64,000 bases of DNA from Lineus longissimus (lineage: Eukaryota > Nemertea > Pilidiophora > Heteronemertea > Lineidae), in NCBI RefSeq assembly GCF_910592395.1, contig NC_088308.1, positions 4,402,001-4,466,000 on the forward strand, read 5' to 3'. Below are positions 11,901 to 25,700 of this stretch, one piece after another; the stretch's first letter is position 1, and each line of letters starts with the position of its first letter. A model generated the notes under the pieces. The model ran no database searches. It saw only the letters and a list, made by a program, of their open reading frames with translations, and was not told where the DNA came from. Position numbers and translations under genes: made by a program.

Positions 11901-13036
11901 AAACGTCTGCAGTCGACAAGGATCAGAAAGTATTATGAAGAGTATCAGCTGAGAATGCGGGCGAAGATGTTGAAAAAGAGGACTCGGGAAGAATTGGTGA
12001 GTACGGTAATTCCTCCAGCAGTATCACTTGGAGTCTTGGGCAGCATTGACTGCTGGACCTGACACACATTTGGGGACAAATTCCATTAGAAGCATTGTTC
12101 TTGCCATTAATAAAATCAATTTTTCTTCAAAACTTTCCCAAATACAACCTCACATTAGTTTTTGAGAAAATATCAGTGTGAATGTCGGTTGAATGAGTTG
12201 ACAGTCATATATTGTGAGCTTAATCCTTCACTTTCCTTCGTCGCCATTCAGGTTTTCAAACGATTGTTCAAGGAAGGCTTAGACATTCAACGTGAACGCA
12301 TCCGAGAGTTGCGCAAGTACGCCAAGGATCAGAAAGCCAAACGAGCCGAGGTGCAACAAAATGAGATTGAGTCACTGGAGAACTTGTATCCTTTACAACT
12401 TGCTGTTGACCTGATTAGAAAGTTATTGTTGAAGGTTTAACTACATTGGACCATTTGGTGCCCTTAGTACACATGTAGGTCTGAAACCAGTGCGTGGAAC
12501 TTCTCATAAAGATCCTTTTCCATGGCTTGCTTCCAGGTTTTATGTATGACATGTAGATCTTTTAATCATTTTCGGGCCACTGTAAACTTCCTTAATGTAT
12601 CTGCTCAGCTATCGAGACCAGTTTTCCCTACTTGCCGACTCGATGAGCAAAGAAAGAGATGATTTGAAAGTCAAGGAGAATGCTCAGGCAAAGGTGAGAA
12701 CTTCTCTATCTTGATAACATCGGTAAACCATCTTTGATACATCCGTCTTTTTTTGGTCCATTTGCCGTAGATTCTCAATGATGCCATACTGGATGTAGAC
12801 TCAATATCCATCCAATTCCTCTTCTTATTGTTCATTACTTCATGTGTATTCATCATTGTGTTTTTCTGCAGGTTCTTGAACAAATGAAGAAAGAACTTCG
12901 CAAGAAGATGGAACGTGAAATAGGAGATTTACAACAGCAGCTGCAGCGAGACGAGGATGATGTATACTGGCGCCATCTCGACGCTGAACGACTCAAACAT
13001 GAACTCTTTATGGCTAAATACAAGACTACAATATAA
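5974..13036 (+). CDS. CEP95: Centrosomal protein 95 kDa (CCDC45 family)
   Basis: Centrosome/spindle-pole coiled-coil protein. Eighteen coding exons: 5974-5986, 6373-6501, 6727-6954, 7083-7313, 7417-7476, 7631-7942, 8249-8474, 8892-9050, 9336-9512, 9773-9970, 10301-10478, 10726-10818, 11080-11245, 11480-11724, 11844-11996, 12252-12385, 12609-12693, 12872-13036. All phases close, giving 983 aa (human about 821). Residues 5-125 form the calponin-homology-like N-terminal domain; the LSLDVLHTSLSHISGEEV segment is near-identical in layout to human CEP95. The middle (about 125-640) is low-complexity, Ser/Pro/charged and probably disordered, and accounts for the extra length. From about 730 to the end it is rich in Lys/Glu/Arg and strongly coiled coil, ending in the conserved QLQRDEDDVYWRHLDAERLK motif. 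The first exon carries only 13 coding bases. The intron 12386-12608 is U12-type. Confidence 0.93.
11325..11400 (+). mobile_element. tRNA-like SINE fragment in CEP95 intron
   Basis: Within the intron 11246-11479. GGTGAGTGGTTCAAG resembles a class II (Leu/Ser-type) tRNA A-box with one base lost, and GTTGGTTCAGATCAC 35 nt later resembles a B-box. Spacing fits a tRNA-derived SINE head. No tail or target duplication could be assigned, so this could be a chance resemblance. Confidence 0.4.
12386..12608 (+). other. U12-type (minor spliceosome) intron in CEP95
   Basis: The donor reads GTATCCTTT, the full U12 5' splice-site consensus. TTCCTTAAT at 12588-12596 matches the U12 branch-site consensus TTCCTTRAY, with the branch adenosine 13 nt from the acceptor AG at 12607-12608, inside the tight window such introns require. 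There is no strong polypyrimidine tract. The phase is 2. Joining the exons restores the conserved ENFYRDQFSLLA segment of CEP95, which independently supports the junction. Confidence 0.92.
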
Positions 13037-14480
13037 ACATTGCATTGCAGAGTGTGGCAAGTACATAACTTTTGTAGTTGTACACCTGAACTTGAAGGAC
13101 TGATGCCGATAGTGACTTTTACTGACTTTTGCAAATAACCTCAGTGTGTGAAACAATTTTTCACTTAAAAAGCTGAAATAGATTTCAATTTCTCTGATGT
13201 TGTGTCTTCATCCTACTGACACACACGCCGTATCATGCATTCACTGATTCTCGGATGAAACGGCTCGAATTTCTAAAAGTTTGTTTTTTATCGAAAGTCA
13301 TCAGTCCTTGATGTTTCACTGCATGCTGCACAGAAATGTTTGTAAACTGCATTATCCTGTTGCGGCTATACAAACCGCACATGTTCTACAACCGATCCTA
13401 GTTGCATGGAGTTTTCAACTGCACGTCAAACATGCTCCTGACCATTTCGGCCCATTTCACTTTATACACGATGCATACTTGCTCCCTTTGCGTAAGGATG
13501 GCATTGCATTGGAGGCCCTGTTTGAAAGAGGATGGTCAAAGATGGTGCTTAACTTGATGTGGAGAGCGAAAAGAATATTTGCATGTTTTTGGAAGATTTA
13601 ATTTTTTCCAGCAACATTGATGATATTGTCTTTAATTGTTCACTATTGTACAAACTAATGGCAGTGCTGATGATTTGTCGAATATGGGTAGTCCCTATAA
13701 CAAATTGTAGTCTTCTATTTAGTTTGGGAAAAGCACCTGGTGCGGTAATATACCCCGATGTAGCTCAGTTTACAGCCTTTTGAAAAGAAGGAAGTTGTCT
13801 GTAAAGAGTAAGAAATACAATTCTTTATTCCTTGCAGGATCTTGGAAATATAATCTTGTGATCTTGACATTAAACTTAATCGGAGAATTGTCCATGTATG
13901 CTTGGCATTATATGAAATTTGTACTGCTTGACTACGCTAGACATAAATTATTTTTTGTTTGCCTTTTAGTTCAGAATAGCATTTCATTCATTTTGTTGTG
14001 TTCTCTTTGCGCTAGTTGCTGCAAGCAGATTAGTCTCAGTCAATGAATGCTTAGTGAGTTTATGTAATCTGTGTTGAGGAATCGCCCGGAGCTGGATTAA
14101 GGCAGGCGAAAAGTGGCTGTCAATTTGGACAGAGCTTTGTGAATTTGTCCTTTCCACTACCATACCAGTACTTTTGTTTAATCTAGATAGATTTAGCTTC
14201 CAAGTAACTTTATTTCACAAATTGCAGTTTGTTCTTTCTTGAATTTGGTCAGGTGTGAGAGCTTCTGGCATTTAAACCAAGATGTTCAAGATTTATTCCT
14301 TTTATAAGTTGTGCGGACGATGCATTTGTAAATTTATCGTGCCGTTGATATTGAGCTGGCTCAATGAATGCACTTTATGTACATGTTATAGATGGCACTA
14401 TATTGTATAGGTGAGAGTTTATAGCAGCTTTTCACAAGTTTATCATGTGAAAGAAGAAAATAAAAGTTAATTTGTATATG
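13037..14480 (+). other. CEP95: CEP95 3' UTR
   Basis: AT-rich sequence after the CEP95 stop with no conserved reading frame. Open frames up to about 106 codons occur here but have no recognisable protein character. The extent is inferred from the first good poly(A) signal on this strand. Confidence 0.6.
14459..14464 (+). terminator. Poly(A) signal AATAAA for CEP95
   Basis: Canonical hexamer followed within 10-30 nt by a T/GT-rich stretch suitable as a downstream element. It lies about 1.4 kb after the stop codon, before the convergent FBXW10 gene. Confidence 0.6.
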
Positions 14481-15404
14481 TCTTTTTCTTATCCAACCCT
14501 TTGTGCTTGCCATTTCCTTAGTGTCATGAGAAAGTCTGCGTGATACGGTGATGTCTCAAATGAAGTCATTGCTGTGTATCTGTGAAAGACAGCATATCAA
14601 CCTAGTTGTGACTGTCTCTGTCTCATTGAGTTCATAGCATTATTTGAAGGATGAACCATACCATAGTCTGTGTCTTCCCAGACTGTTTCAAACCTGTCGG
14701 GCCGGCATGATTGAAACAATGTCACTGATCCGACATTGCTTTGGATCTGATAAGGATCGCTCGAGGTCAATCATGTGATGCCATTTGCAAAGAACATTTA
14801 CTTGCATAATATTGCATATATTTGCTTCTTTATGCTGTTATATACTAAGAATATCAGCTGCCAGTTGTGACGAGAGAATTCAGAAGAATTTGCTACAGAG
14901 GCTGCACCTTGGTCTCAAAAAGACCTTGTAAATGTACGGCATGGTTGTGACCAGTTCGGATTAAGTCTGTGCAAAGGCTTCATCCACATCAAACTCAGGT
15001 CAAGGCGGTAGCAAACTTGCCATTTGGGCTACAGGTCCATTTCCCCATCAACCAATTCTTATGCTAAGACAGTACTACTGTATACACCTGCAAGTTGTCC
15101 TCCAATTCTAGCCACAATCTAAAAGTTTTTAAGGCTGGCTCCAAAAGCTAGCCGATTGGGCAGCATATTGCGTCCAGGCTCCAGCTGGCTGCCACATTGC
15201 ATCACCAAAGAGATTTGGCCTGGTTTGCTGACAATACATTGACAAGGGTTTTCCCATCCGACGTCATGGAATTAGCCCCTCCACCTAAGGCCAACATCTT
15301 CGTGACTTGACGTCTCTCCCAAGGTATTCCGCAATTTCGTCCCCTCAGTATATCATTGTTGGTGATTGCTCTTCAAAAAACAGGAAACACAAAATAAACA
15401 TTGT
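14481..15404. other. Convergent intergenic spacer
   Basis: Between the inferred 3' ends of CEP95 (plus) and FBXW10 (minus). I see no open frame with protein-like character, no tRNA, and no clear repeat family. Confidence 0.5.
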
Positions 15405-16791
15405 TCTAATAATCTCTAGATTATTTTATTGCTTATGTAATCTGCATCTGATTGACTTTACAAAAATATAACATCATAAGGATTATGGTAACCATAGCAT
15501 GCACAAATAAACCTGTTAGAAAATAACTGATGTACATAAAAAACCATAAAAATCTTATTATGTATTGTCAATTCTCCCTTGCAAGGAGGTCTGTGGACGG
15601 ATTTGCAGCAAGTAAATAAGACGAATGAAAAAAAGGTAAATGGCATAAAGGTCATAGCAAACCATAAGTGAGTTGTGTCGCTTTCTGCAAACTGTGAAAT
15701 GCATAACCCATAAGCACATGTCCAATCATGACAACTCAACAGCTTTAACCTAAAACAGATGAGACTGAATTTACAAATGAAAAGTACTTTGACGAGAAGT
15801 GTGTGGAGCTACAAGTTTTGAAGTGTCACTGGAAAGAGCACTACTGACATAACTAAATCTAGGTCCTTACCCCCTCAATTTTGAACCCCCCCCCCCTCAC
15901 ATTCATGCAAGTCCCCCTTAGATATGTACTACTGGTAAATAACTAACCCTAGCCCTCACCAATCAAGTGTATTAATCAGCACGCCATTAAAACATGTTTC
16001 ATGACACATAATCTATGATTCAGCACTCATGATTGTTTCAGACTTTACCCACCCCACAACTACCCCAGTAACTTCAAACATTCAAAAACTATCACAGCAG
16101 TTTAGAGTATCACAGATTTGCAAGCAAAACAAATAGGCCTGCATGACATTCTCAAAAATAAAGAAAAAGCTGTAAACTCCCTTATATTTGCAGCCCTGGC
16201 CTAGTGAAGGCTTCTTAGATTTGACATGTTACAAACTGTAATGCCTGCAAAAAATGGATTTTCCAAAGAGAAAACTACATGTACTAGGTTGATAATTTTC
16301 ACTAAGTTATTAGCTTTTGGCTCAAGCGAAAAAGGAGTTTACAGTGTATCTTTTGGAAACCATTCACTACACCGTGCAAACTAGCTGGTGGTACAACAAT
16401 GAAATTTTACCATGCAAATGAGCTTTCGTAAGGCACATCCATGAAATTGCTCTGTGGTAGCACATCAAATTGAAGTTTGGCATTGTCTTGTTCTTCTCAA
16501 CAGTGTCCATTAATAAACCTCATCACCGGAATGCAACTGTCTCTAATTCTAACAAACGTGCACTCATCGATGACATCAGATTCATCATCCTACTTCCGCC
16601 TTGCATTGAAATGCATTGCAAATATTTACAAGTTAACACAAGCCCAACACAATTCATGATATGTCAGGAATACATCCATAACGCTCTATGCCCTGAAACT
16701 GCAATTGAAGCTTTGATTGATTCAATCAAGCACTGTTGCCATTTGATAAGCATTTGAGGAGTTTCATCGAAAAACATCATTACTTCTCTCT
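15405..16791 (-). other. FBXW10: FBXW10 3' UTR with poly(A) signal
   Basis: Follows the FBXW10 stop at 16792-16794. The minus strand carries AATAAA at 15425-15430, the first such hexamer downstream of the stop. Contains a short C-run near 15888-15897 on the plus strand. The longest open frame (minus 15458-15739) is Phe/Cys-rich without recognisable similarity and is probably chance. Confidence 0.55.
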
Positions 16792-19700
16792 TCACTTCAC
16801 ACTTAACACAGGTTTACGTCCTTTAGCCTTCTTTAACCAATTCTTCCTCTTCAGCTTTTCTTCATTTACCTCCCTCTCCAGGTGTTGCTTAGCATAAAGA
16901 TCTTGAATACTCGCCAAGTACTCTTTCTCTTGGTTGAATGTCCGCAGTTTGAACTCGGCATGGGTTCGCATTGGATCATTACAAGCACTGGTTTTGCCCA
17001 AGGCCGGTTCACTCCTTGATCGATTTACGAGTTGAATTTTTGTTTTTGCTCGGGCCCTTATCTTCTCCATCATATCTGGTGGGTACATCAACATTGGGAC
17101 AAAGCTGAGTTCTGTTGCAGTGGTTTGATTGCCGTGATAATCCTTTCTTCTCATCACTGGGGCACTTGCACTACTCTGCTCCGTACAGGAGCTAACTGCC
17201 CGGACTCCTCGATGCGGCAACACAGCCGTATGGGGACGAGGTTTGCGATCAATATTCCCATCCACATCTCTCGTTCTGGTACACACGCTAGCAGTATGGG
17301 GGCGTACAATCCGACCTTTTGGTATACTTGATTTGACAGTCCTTGGGTGTACGCTTTTATACCCCGAGACAGGCGATACGGATGAAACCATGAATCCAGT
17401 GGTATAATTTTCAACCACAGGTACCCTGGGTGCCTTTGGTAAGCCAGGAGGGCCGCGAGATCTAAAACTACTTGACTTTGACGCTATAGTCGTAGCATTA
17501 TCTGACATAATACCACTCTCAGATTTCAGATCATCCAGATTCATCTCCTCAACAGGAATTTTTACCCTCGGGTCAAATTTTGGCGGAGATGAATTTGGAC
17601 GATTTCTGTTTGTCCCATGGATCTCCTCACGAATATTGATAGTTGTGTTAACATTGGTAGCATTTGGTTTCAAAGTGTTCTGTATAGCATTGACTGCTAA
17701 GTAAATAAAGTCGGGTGGAACAGCAGTGTCCCTCTGTCGAATCTGAGATCGGAGAACCGCCTTGGTCTCCGATAGAGACAGTGCTTTGGATTTCGGCACT
17801 AGGGGTTCTTCAAAAGCCCAGGAGATTCTTCGTTTCATGTCAGGAAAGGGGGTAGCGGCACTTGAGTCATCCCCGAAGAGTGTTGGAGCCTGTGAGATGG
17901 ACACATGAGTCTTTGCTGTCGGTGGCTTAGAACTGCGGTGAGATCTGGTGGGTTTGGTGGGTGCTTTTGAACCAACTGCAGACAGTGCTTTCTCTTCATC
18001 ACCTTTCTGTGTCTGAGCAGTCTCTGGCCTCATTCTCTCTGGTGCTGTACCTGCTCTGCTCTGGATCATTCGAGCCGCTTCCAGATTTTGGGACCTCAGA
18101 CTTTTTGCACTGTGAGGCATCTGATTGGATCGATGTGGCAATGGTGAGCCTGGTGGTGGATCATCTTCACGATCGTGGCGCACGATCTTGGTATTCGTTG
18201 CTCCTGCCTTCTTCATCCTCTGGGCTCTGATGTAGGGGTACGGCTGCTTTCGAACAGGAGCATCTGAGTAAGATCCATAATGTACCAATGGAGGCATCTT
18301 GTCACTCTCTAACGTGTAGTCCAACTCGACCTCTTCAAAGTTCAGCACAAGGAGATTGACCTGAGTATTCACGGTGATCCTGAAAAATATTTGAATAACT
18401 AAACATATTTCTACAAATTTGTCTACAATATACCAAGTATCCCAAAAATTACTTGAATGAGTGGTTTTGAATATACTTTAACAAGGTCGGTTGTGGGCGT
18501 AGCTTGTCCTCAGATGGGTTGCAAATACCAACTTGGTCATTCTGGTTTTAAAGACCAATGAAAACTCTTGACTCTCAGTTATCAATGTGCTACTTTTCTC
18601 ATCGTCACTGCCTCGCCTACCTGTTCTCAATCGCCGTGAGTGACCACACGGGATCACTGCGACTGTTCCCTCTCATGATGCGACAACACTGCCCGTTGAT
18701 GATGTTCCATATCCGGATCCTGCCGTCTGCTGAACCGGTGATCACACGCAGGTGCATGAACTCGAGGCATAGCACTTCCCTGAAGACGGAGGGAAGAACA
18801 TAAGATAAACATCCTAAATATTTATAAATAAGCATCACAACAAGGAAACAAAATTTGTTGTCAATCTGAGAATGTGACAATGAAAGAAAATTGACCTGCA
18901 TAAAGTCTCAATTGAAGATATCATGCATGTTCTTGTACTCACTTTTGATGTCTGAGGGCAGTGAGGCATCGATTGTGATTCCCTTTAGCACTCCAGATCA
19001 GTGCATAGCCATCTTTAGAGCCAGTTACGATGTGCCACCTATCAAACTTAACAGCCGTCACTTGACCATTGTGGCCTCCCAACACCTGAAAGTATGATTT
19101 TGATTGACGGTGAAGTTATGAACCATGAATAGTGAACAGTTTCAATAAGAATCGAATGCAGAGGAACTGAAGTGTGAGGGACTCTATACATAGTGTAACT
19201 TCTACCAAAACCTGGGAATCGTTGCAAATAGATCAATTTTACAGCAAAGTGTGTTTCAGTGCTTGGACCTGCAGACTTGAATACTCTGTCTCATTTGCTC
19301 TGCTGATCAATCAATAGGCAATAATCAAGCATAATTTGTCACCAAATATTCAATATTCCAAGCACGGAACCACTCAGATTGGTTATCGATTGTCAAGTAA
19401 TATTTTCTGTTCATGCTTTTACATACTTCCCGCATTTCCTATTCTGATTTAGATGTGAATGGGTTTTCTATTCAGACGGTTGGGAAGGGAATGCAAGTTC
19501 ATCAGTTTGTAACATTGGCAGGAGGTTACGACCGATCGAAGGCAATACTTCTTTGATCATGTGTGACAGACAAGAAAACTGTGAGAAACAGTCTATGATC
19601 GATGAACTAGTGACTATCGTGGGAATATAGCAGTCTAAACAAGTATGGTCATTAAAGAGTGGTCGTCTGTTCCTTAGAACTTGACGATGACAGTTTCAAG

Positions 19701-22700
19701 CTTTGAAAATTTGGCCCTAATGGAATTCGCTATTAATTTTTGATAATATGAATGGCATGAAATTCACTGCACATTTATTGTATGGAGAAATCTAGCCACC
19801 TACCTTGATTAGTTGTCCATTCTTCATGTCCCACACCTTGACTTTGCCATCATCAGAGCCTGAGACACAGATCTCTGCTCCCAGGGCCACAGCAGTCACT
19901 GGATGCCTGTGCTTGAATGTTCGGATGCATTTACCAGTCTTTAGGTCCCAAACTAAAAGAAAACAGGCAGTAATGTGATCTGAACATCAAGAAATGTGCA
20001 GAATCCATTAACGGTCTTAATAACTTTTTGAATAACATTTAACTTGCAATTACCAGCATGAAACTGGCCATTCTTTTCAAGGGCAAAAGCAGAAAGGGAT
20101 CCCACTTCAGGCCGATGATTGCATTTGAAACCCTTGTTTAAGTTTCTGTAGCTTACCTTTACAATTATTGTCCTTTGCTCCTGAAACTACGAGATCCTTG
20201 TACAATGACAGACACTGGACAGTACCCTGGTGACCACGAAATATCTTCAAGCACTTTCCAGTCTTTATATCCCAGCACCTGTGAGAAGAAAGTTAAAACA
20301 AATCCAGTGAAGGTCAACCATTTAAAAAGTAACACCTCGGAACTACAAAAGAAGGCATGAAATGTGACAAAAGTACGTATGGCCTTCTTGGGTAACCCTT
20401 CTGTTATCATTGCCTCAAACTCCCTTAGATCCACCCACAGCAAAAAAAGCGTTCTTGGCGCTATGACCTCCGTTCAAGATGACTGCTGCACCGAGGTAAA
20501 GATGATGACACCTGGCTTACCTTATACTGGTATCATAACCTCCACTTAGCACAAAGCCTCTCCTCTCGCTCAGATGGACTGCCTTTACTGAGCCTGCATG
20601 TCCCGTGATGGTTGGACCAACCTGTTTGCCAGTGTCAGCATCAAGGAGGTGTACCTTCCGGCCAGCGGAACCTGTGGCTATCAGCTGACCACCATCAGTG
20701 TGCATAACTCGATGGGCATCTTCTCTGTAAGAGAAGCCGACCAATTTAGTGACACATATTTTGAAAACCACTCCCTCTCTTAGTCTTAGCTTTACCTCCA
20801 GCCTGCACAACTTCTTATGGCTTAGACCTTTTCAGAGTAAGGGTCTGTTGGGATTAACTCTGTTCCTTTCAGAAACAGTTATGAATTCAAGCACCAAGCA
20901 CCTTCAAAGAAATAGCTGCATGTAAAAATCATCTACCCAGGTTTAAAAATGAAAGTTATACTTTGATAATTTGGAGATTTAAGTTTAACTCACTCATTTA
21001 AAACGACCATGACGTTATAAGCGCCACAGTACACATTTCTTTCCTCCATGATGACCTTCTTAGTAGAAACGCCGCTGTACGCTGTCTCAAATGACACCTC
21101 ACTCTTAAATGTCGTGTCGATGACTGCATCATCGGTGTGGATCACATCGTAAGACCCGATATGGACATTCGGCACGAGCACATCGATGTCTTTGGCAAAG
21201 TTTGGATTGGCCGATTGAGCAGCAGCACCCTATGTGGAGAAAAGCAATAATATGTTATTATCAGTTGTGACTCACTTTGATGGCAACTTACATACATCAA
21301 AACAGTCTTGAAAGAAGCTCACCTTTGAAGTAGGGGTGACAATTCCAATTTTTTGAAAGTTTTCTGCATCAGGATAACAGATTTTGAGATCATGCCTGAA
21401 TATGAAGACATTCTGTGACAAACACATGGACTTTTGTGGTGAGAGCACAGGTCACCATCTTTGACAGATGACCAACTTGACATTTCATATTGAACATGTG
21501 CATAAATCACACACTTAAATAAACCGATGAGATATTCAAAGGCAAATTCACAAGCAGTGAGAGAGCTCAAAGGGTGAATTCGGGAGATATGTTCAAATAT
21601 GTGAAAATATCATGCATATTTTTTTGAAAAAACTTGAAAATTTCAGCAAGAAAGGTGAAAAATGCAAGACAGAAGATATAAAACTGGGCATACATGTATG
21701 TGCTTGATATAAAATACATGAATGAATGTGAAAGCAAAAAGATGTAAATTGTACAGAATGTTCCTCACCCATTGCATCTGTAATCATGGCAAATGAAAAA
21801 AGTTATCAATTATCATCATTGTCAAACTTGAGGAGCAACATCCATCCTCCAACTATTATAGATTGTTACTAACTCAATTCTCATCAAAATGATATTCGAC
21901 CACCTTCTAGCAGTACACTAGGATTTTTAGTTTTTCACAAACCACTTCAGGCAACCCTGGTAGAGCCGAAAACTTCATAATCATATACGATTTCCAGGTA
22001 TAATCTTTGGTGTCAGACCCTGTCTGTGTGGACACTTGGATCGGAATTTAGATTGTCCATGTAAAATCTGGTATGAAAATCTCCAGCAAAGACATTGAAG
22101 TAAATGTCTTTAGCAAATATTTTTTGACATAATCCGCCAATTAGTGTCTGTGTACCATGTCCCCAAGACAATTAAGTACCTCCGCGTGGCCTTAATCTTC
22201 TTATTCAATTTGGCAGTCTGAAAGCTCACTATGATAAGCTTATACGTCTGCTTTTGTCACATTCACAATTTCCACAGATGAGTAAAAAATATGAGGATTA
22301 AAAAGCTGGAGAAAATAGTTTTGATCTAATCCTCAAATGCTGTTCAATGACAATATTACTGACATGCTTTTATTGATTAGTGGACAGACCTTCGTCTCTA
22401 GCGTCATACATTCACTACAGAGTTGAGACTGCACGGTGGTTGAAAGACCAAAACACTGAAGAGGACTTTTCATATCTTTGGAAAGATGAAGGAGCTTTAG
22501 CAGTGTCTCACTCACCTGCATGATCATTACATCCTCCCAGAGTTGCTGGTTGACGTAGTACTCTTTCGTTACCTCCTCCGCCAACACACGCCAATACTTA
22601 GAGACACACAGACAGTTCGTTAGCGATACTTGATCAAGATAACTCAAGACGTACTTTGAGATATGAACTGGTAAGGCACGGATGATATCCTTGCGTTTCG

Positions 22701-25700
22701 TGACACCGACAAATGCTTTCGCAGACGTCGGCACAACCATACAAGCAGGGTCAATTGAGCTAACATTTGAGAGGCCATCGTCAATGTCTTCTCCAAAAGA
22801 TTCCGACCCACTGTCATCGTTGATGATTTCGTCCTCCACATCCTGGTAGTTGTCTGAGAACGGGTCGGTCTTGATTGTCGAGTACCCGACGCTGGCACTG
22901 CGTAACATGTCATGTTCTGGATGGTCCTCAGTGTCGTAGGAGTAATGTGTGGTGTCAATACTCCCCGCTTCTGTATAGTTGGCTGAAAGAGAGATATATT
23001 ACATTTTGACAGGACTGTTAGCAGAAATATGTAAGGAAGGATATATTCACATTTACACGATTTTTCATTATTTGATAAGTGGTTTGGTTGTTTTCTTGCT
23101 GTCTTGTGCTTTTTTGGCCTATCAGCCCAATTTGAGGTCGCATGGGCTACCAAATTGGCACAGGGCTTAATTTTGAACCTGCATAAATGATAGTTCTTAC
23201 TCTGAGCATGTATGAATTGAATTATTCATGTTGACTGTGTTGATACTGGCACAGTATATGGCTACAAAATCAAAAAACTTTTACACTTGTTTTTGTTATA
23301 GATCCCATTTTGATGAGTTTCTTTTCAACATCGCAATAGTTTAGGAATGAGCTGACTCTGACCGACGAACTTAAGACCAGGACTTAAAATTATTTTGCTA
23401 GACTATGCCCTGTGCTTAGGTCATAACACCATAACAATTTCAGGGCCTTTAATATCTTAATCCCTGACTGAAAGACCTGGATTAGGGATCTAAGTTCTGA
23501 TATGGGCCATTCTTAACACAAAAAACATTCACTTGGGGTGGAAAAACAAAATACGACATCATTAAGCGCACTATGGGGTCAGTGTTTATTCGAGAGTCGA
23601 GCATTTATAGATTATGCTAAGAGTATGTTAGCACAATATCTTGACATCATAGCTGGGGAAATGACTCGGTGAATTTTCTGCGAACCAACAAATGAACTGC
23701 CGCAGCTGTGCAGGAGGACGATTCTACTTAAATCTCTGCCCAGTCAAACCCTTCTAAAGATATGTTGGAAGGCATTGTATTGTATTCTGTGACAATTTAG
23801 TGACAGATCTTGATTGTCTTGAGCCTTGAATCAATCTCCCTCACAGCGGTCATTTTGTCCAACTTACGAATATCATTATCTGAAGGATTTCCATTTGATT
23901 ATGATAGAATAACAGCTCTGTACCATAGCAACACAATCAAAACATGCCGAGTTTTGTCTGCAGGGGTCTGATTTGAGTTGATTTTCTTGGTTCATGATCT
24001 CATAGTCACACAAGAGAGAGTCTACAATTATCTTTAACAGTGATTGTTCTGAATTAAAGAGATAGTGATCCATCCTCTGTTGTTATTTTTCAAATCTATT
24101 TCGCCCAGATCAAATGCCTTTGACCACGGCTACACCTTATGTCTGGTGGACAGCAAATCCTCCAACAAACGAATACATTTACAACCAGGATATCATGCAT
24201 GAAGGTTCCACATGAGATGCCTTTTTCAGACGTGCCAGAAACTACCATCAATTAATAGACCAACACTCCACACATTAAGTGGTTGTCCTCAAATTATTGA
24301 TGTTCAAAAGCCTGCAGAAAAGGATGTTCTGAAAGGCACAGCCAGCAGTTTTTGAATGTTTCTCGAATAATGCAGGTCATTTATTACCGAGTCAAATAAA
24401 AACTGAAACATGAAAACATGGATGGGTTTTCTTGTAGTCTTTCAATATCTGACCCTAATCTACTCCAAAGGTTAGCAATTAGCCATTGATGGGAAGTGTT
24501 CCCTAAAGGGATGTCATAAAAGATTGGCTTCTGATATTCAGGTCAAGTTTCTGAAAGAAAGATGACTGCAGGGGTTATAGTCAGTGTGTCTATAGGATAG
24601 GATTAGGAACATTTAGTTACAAAAATTCAGCATAAGAAGTAAGAGTAAGACTTTCCCTTGAATCGAAGCAAAAGATACCAGGGAGAGATAACACTGGGTT
24701 TAAAAATCCGACTAGAGAGAAATGCCGTGACCAAAGTTTGTTCCTCAATATAGTCAATAGGAAAGATGCCTGCTATTAAGTGGGTACCACTGTATTTTTC
24801 TTTGCCTGGCCTGATTGCACAGTGCGATTCTATTCAATGAGAAAGTATGGATCGCAAGTGAATAAATCATTTACCGTGATTGATCCTGTTTGAAGTTTGG
24901 GTATCAGACCATAATGGTGAAATCATTATCGGGTTTGAGTTCACATATCAGTCATGAATAATTCAAACACTTATAATGTCATGCATAGCTATACAATACA
25001 ATATGACTTGATTATTCTGCATACGATCATAAGGTACTCCCCAAGACAGGAGTAATTTGTCGGCAGGAGTTAAAACCACAGAAATAACAGGACTACATCT
25101 TTGGAGAGCAAGCGTAAAAGACAATGAGAGCAGTTTTATGAGAGACTTTGCTGTAATCCATGGGTATGATGAGACCATGCAACTTTGCATGTCACAAAGA
25201 ATTAGTCGAACAAAGAGGAAAACGATTTGAGGTAATGAGAGAGTCTGTTTGAGGCCACAAAAACCACAATGCATGTAGCAATGTCTACTATGAAATTTTT
25301 AAGGATTATTTTGCACCTCTACCAAACACCTCTCCACTTGGTCTAAATTTGTGAATTTAAAAACTTTATCTAAACAATTCTGCCTACATGTATGATTAGT
25401 AAAATAAATAAGTATAATAGACCTCTTGAAGACCCATAAGTTATATTTCATTTGTCTTTGTCATACAAACCTAGTCTGCTTGTCTCGTGAATGCCTCTTG
25501 AAGGCAGTCAAAAATGCTGACTATTTCAACATTGAAATACCAGAGAATCTATCTCAGATAGTGTAAAACAAGGTCTGTCAATGTTGTAAATAGGGAATTG
25601 CCCAGGAACAGCATGATTAGCACAAAGTTTTTGTTTCATTTTTGGAATGAAAAAGAAAAAAATGATTAAGATTGCTATTTGACATGAAAGTGAAAGGGAA

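Noticed and set aside
13281-13601. 106-codon open frame after CEP95
   Set aside because: Lies in the 3' UTR, no similarity, no splice signals linking it to a gene.
15458-15739. 93-codon minus-strand open frame rich in Phe/Cys
   Set aside because: Within the FBXW10 3' UTR; composition looks like translated AT-rich DNA.
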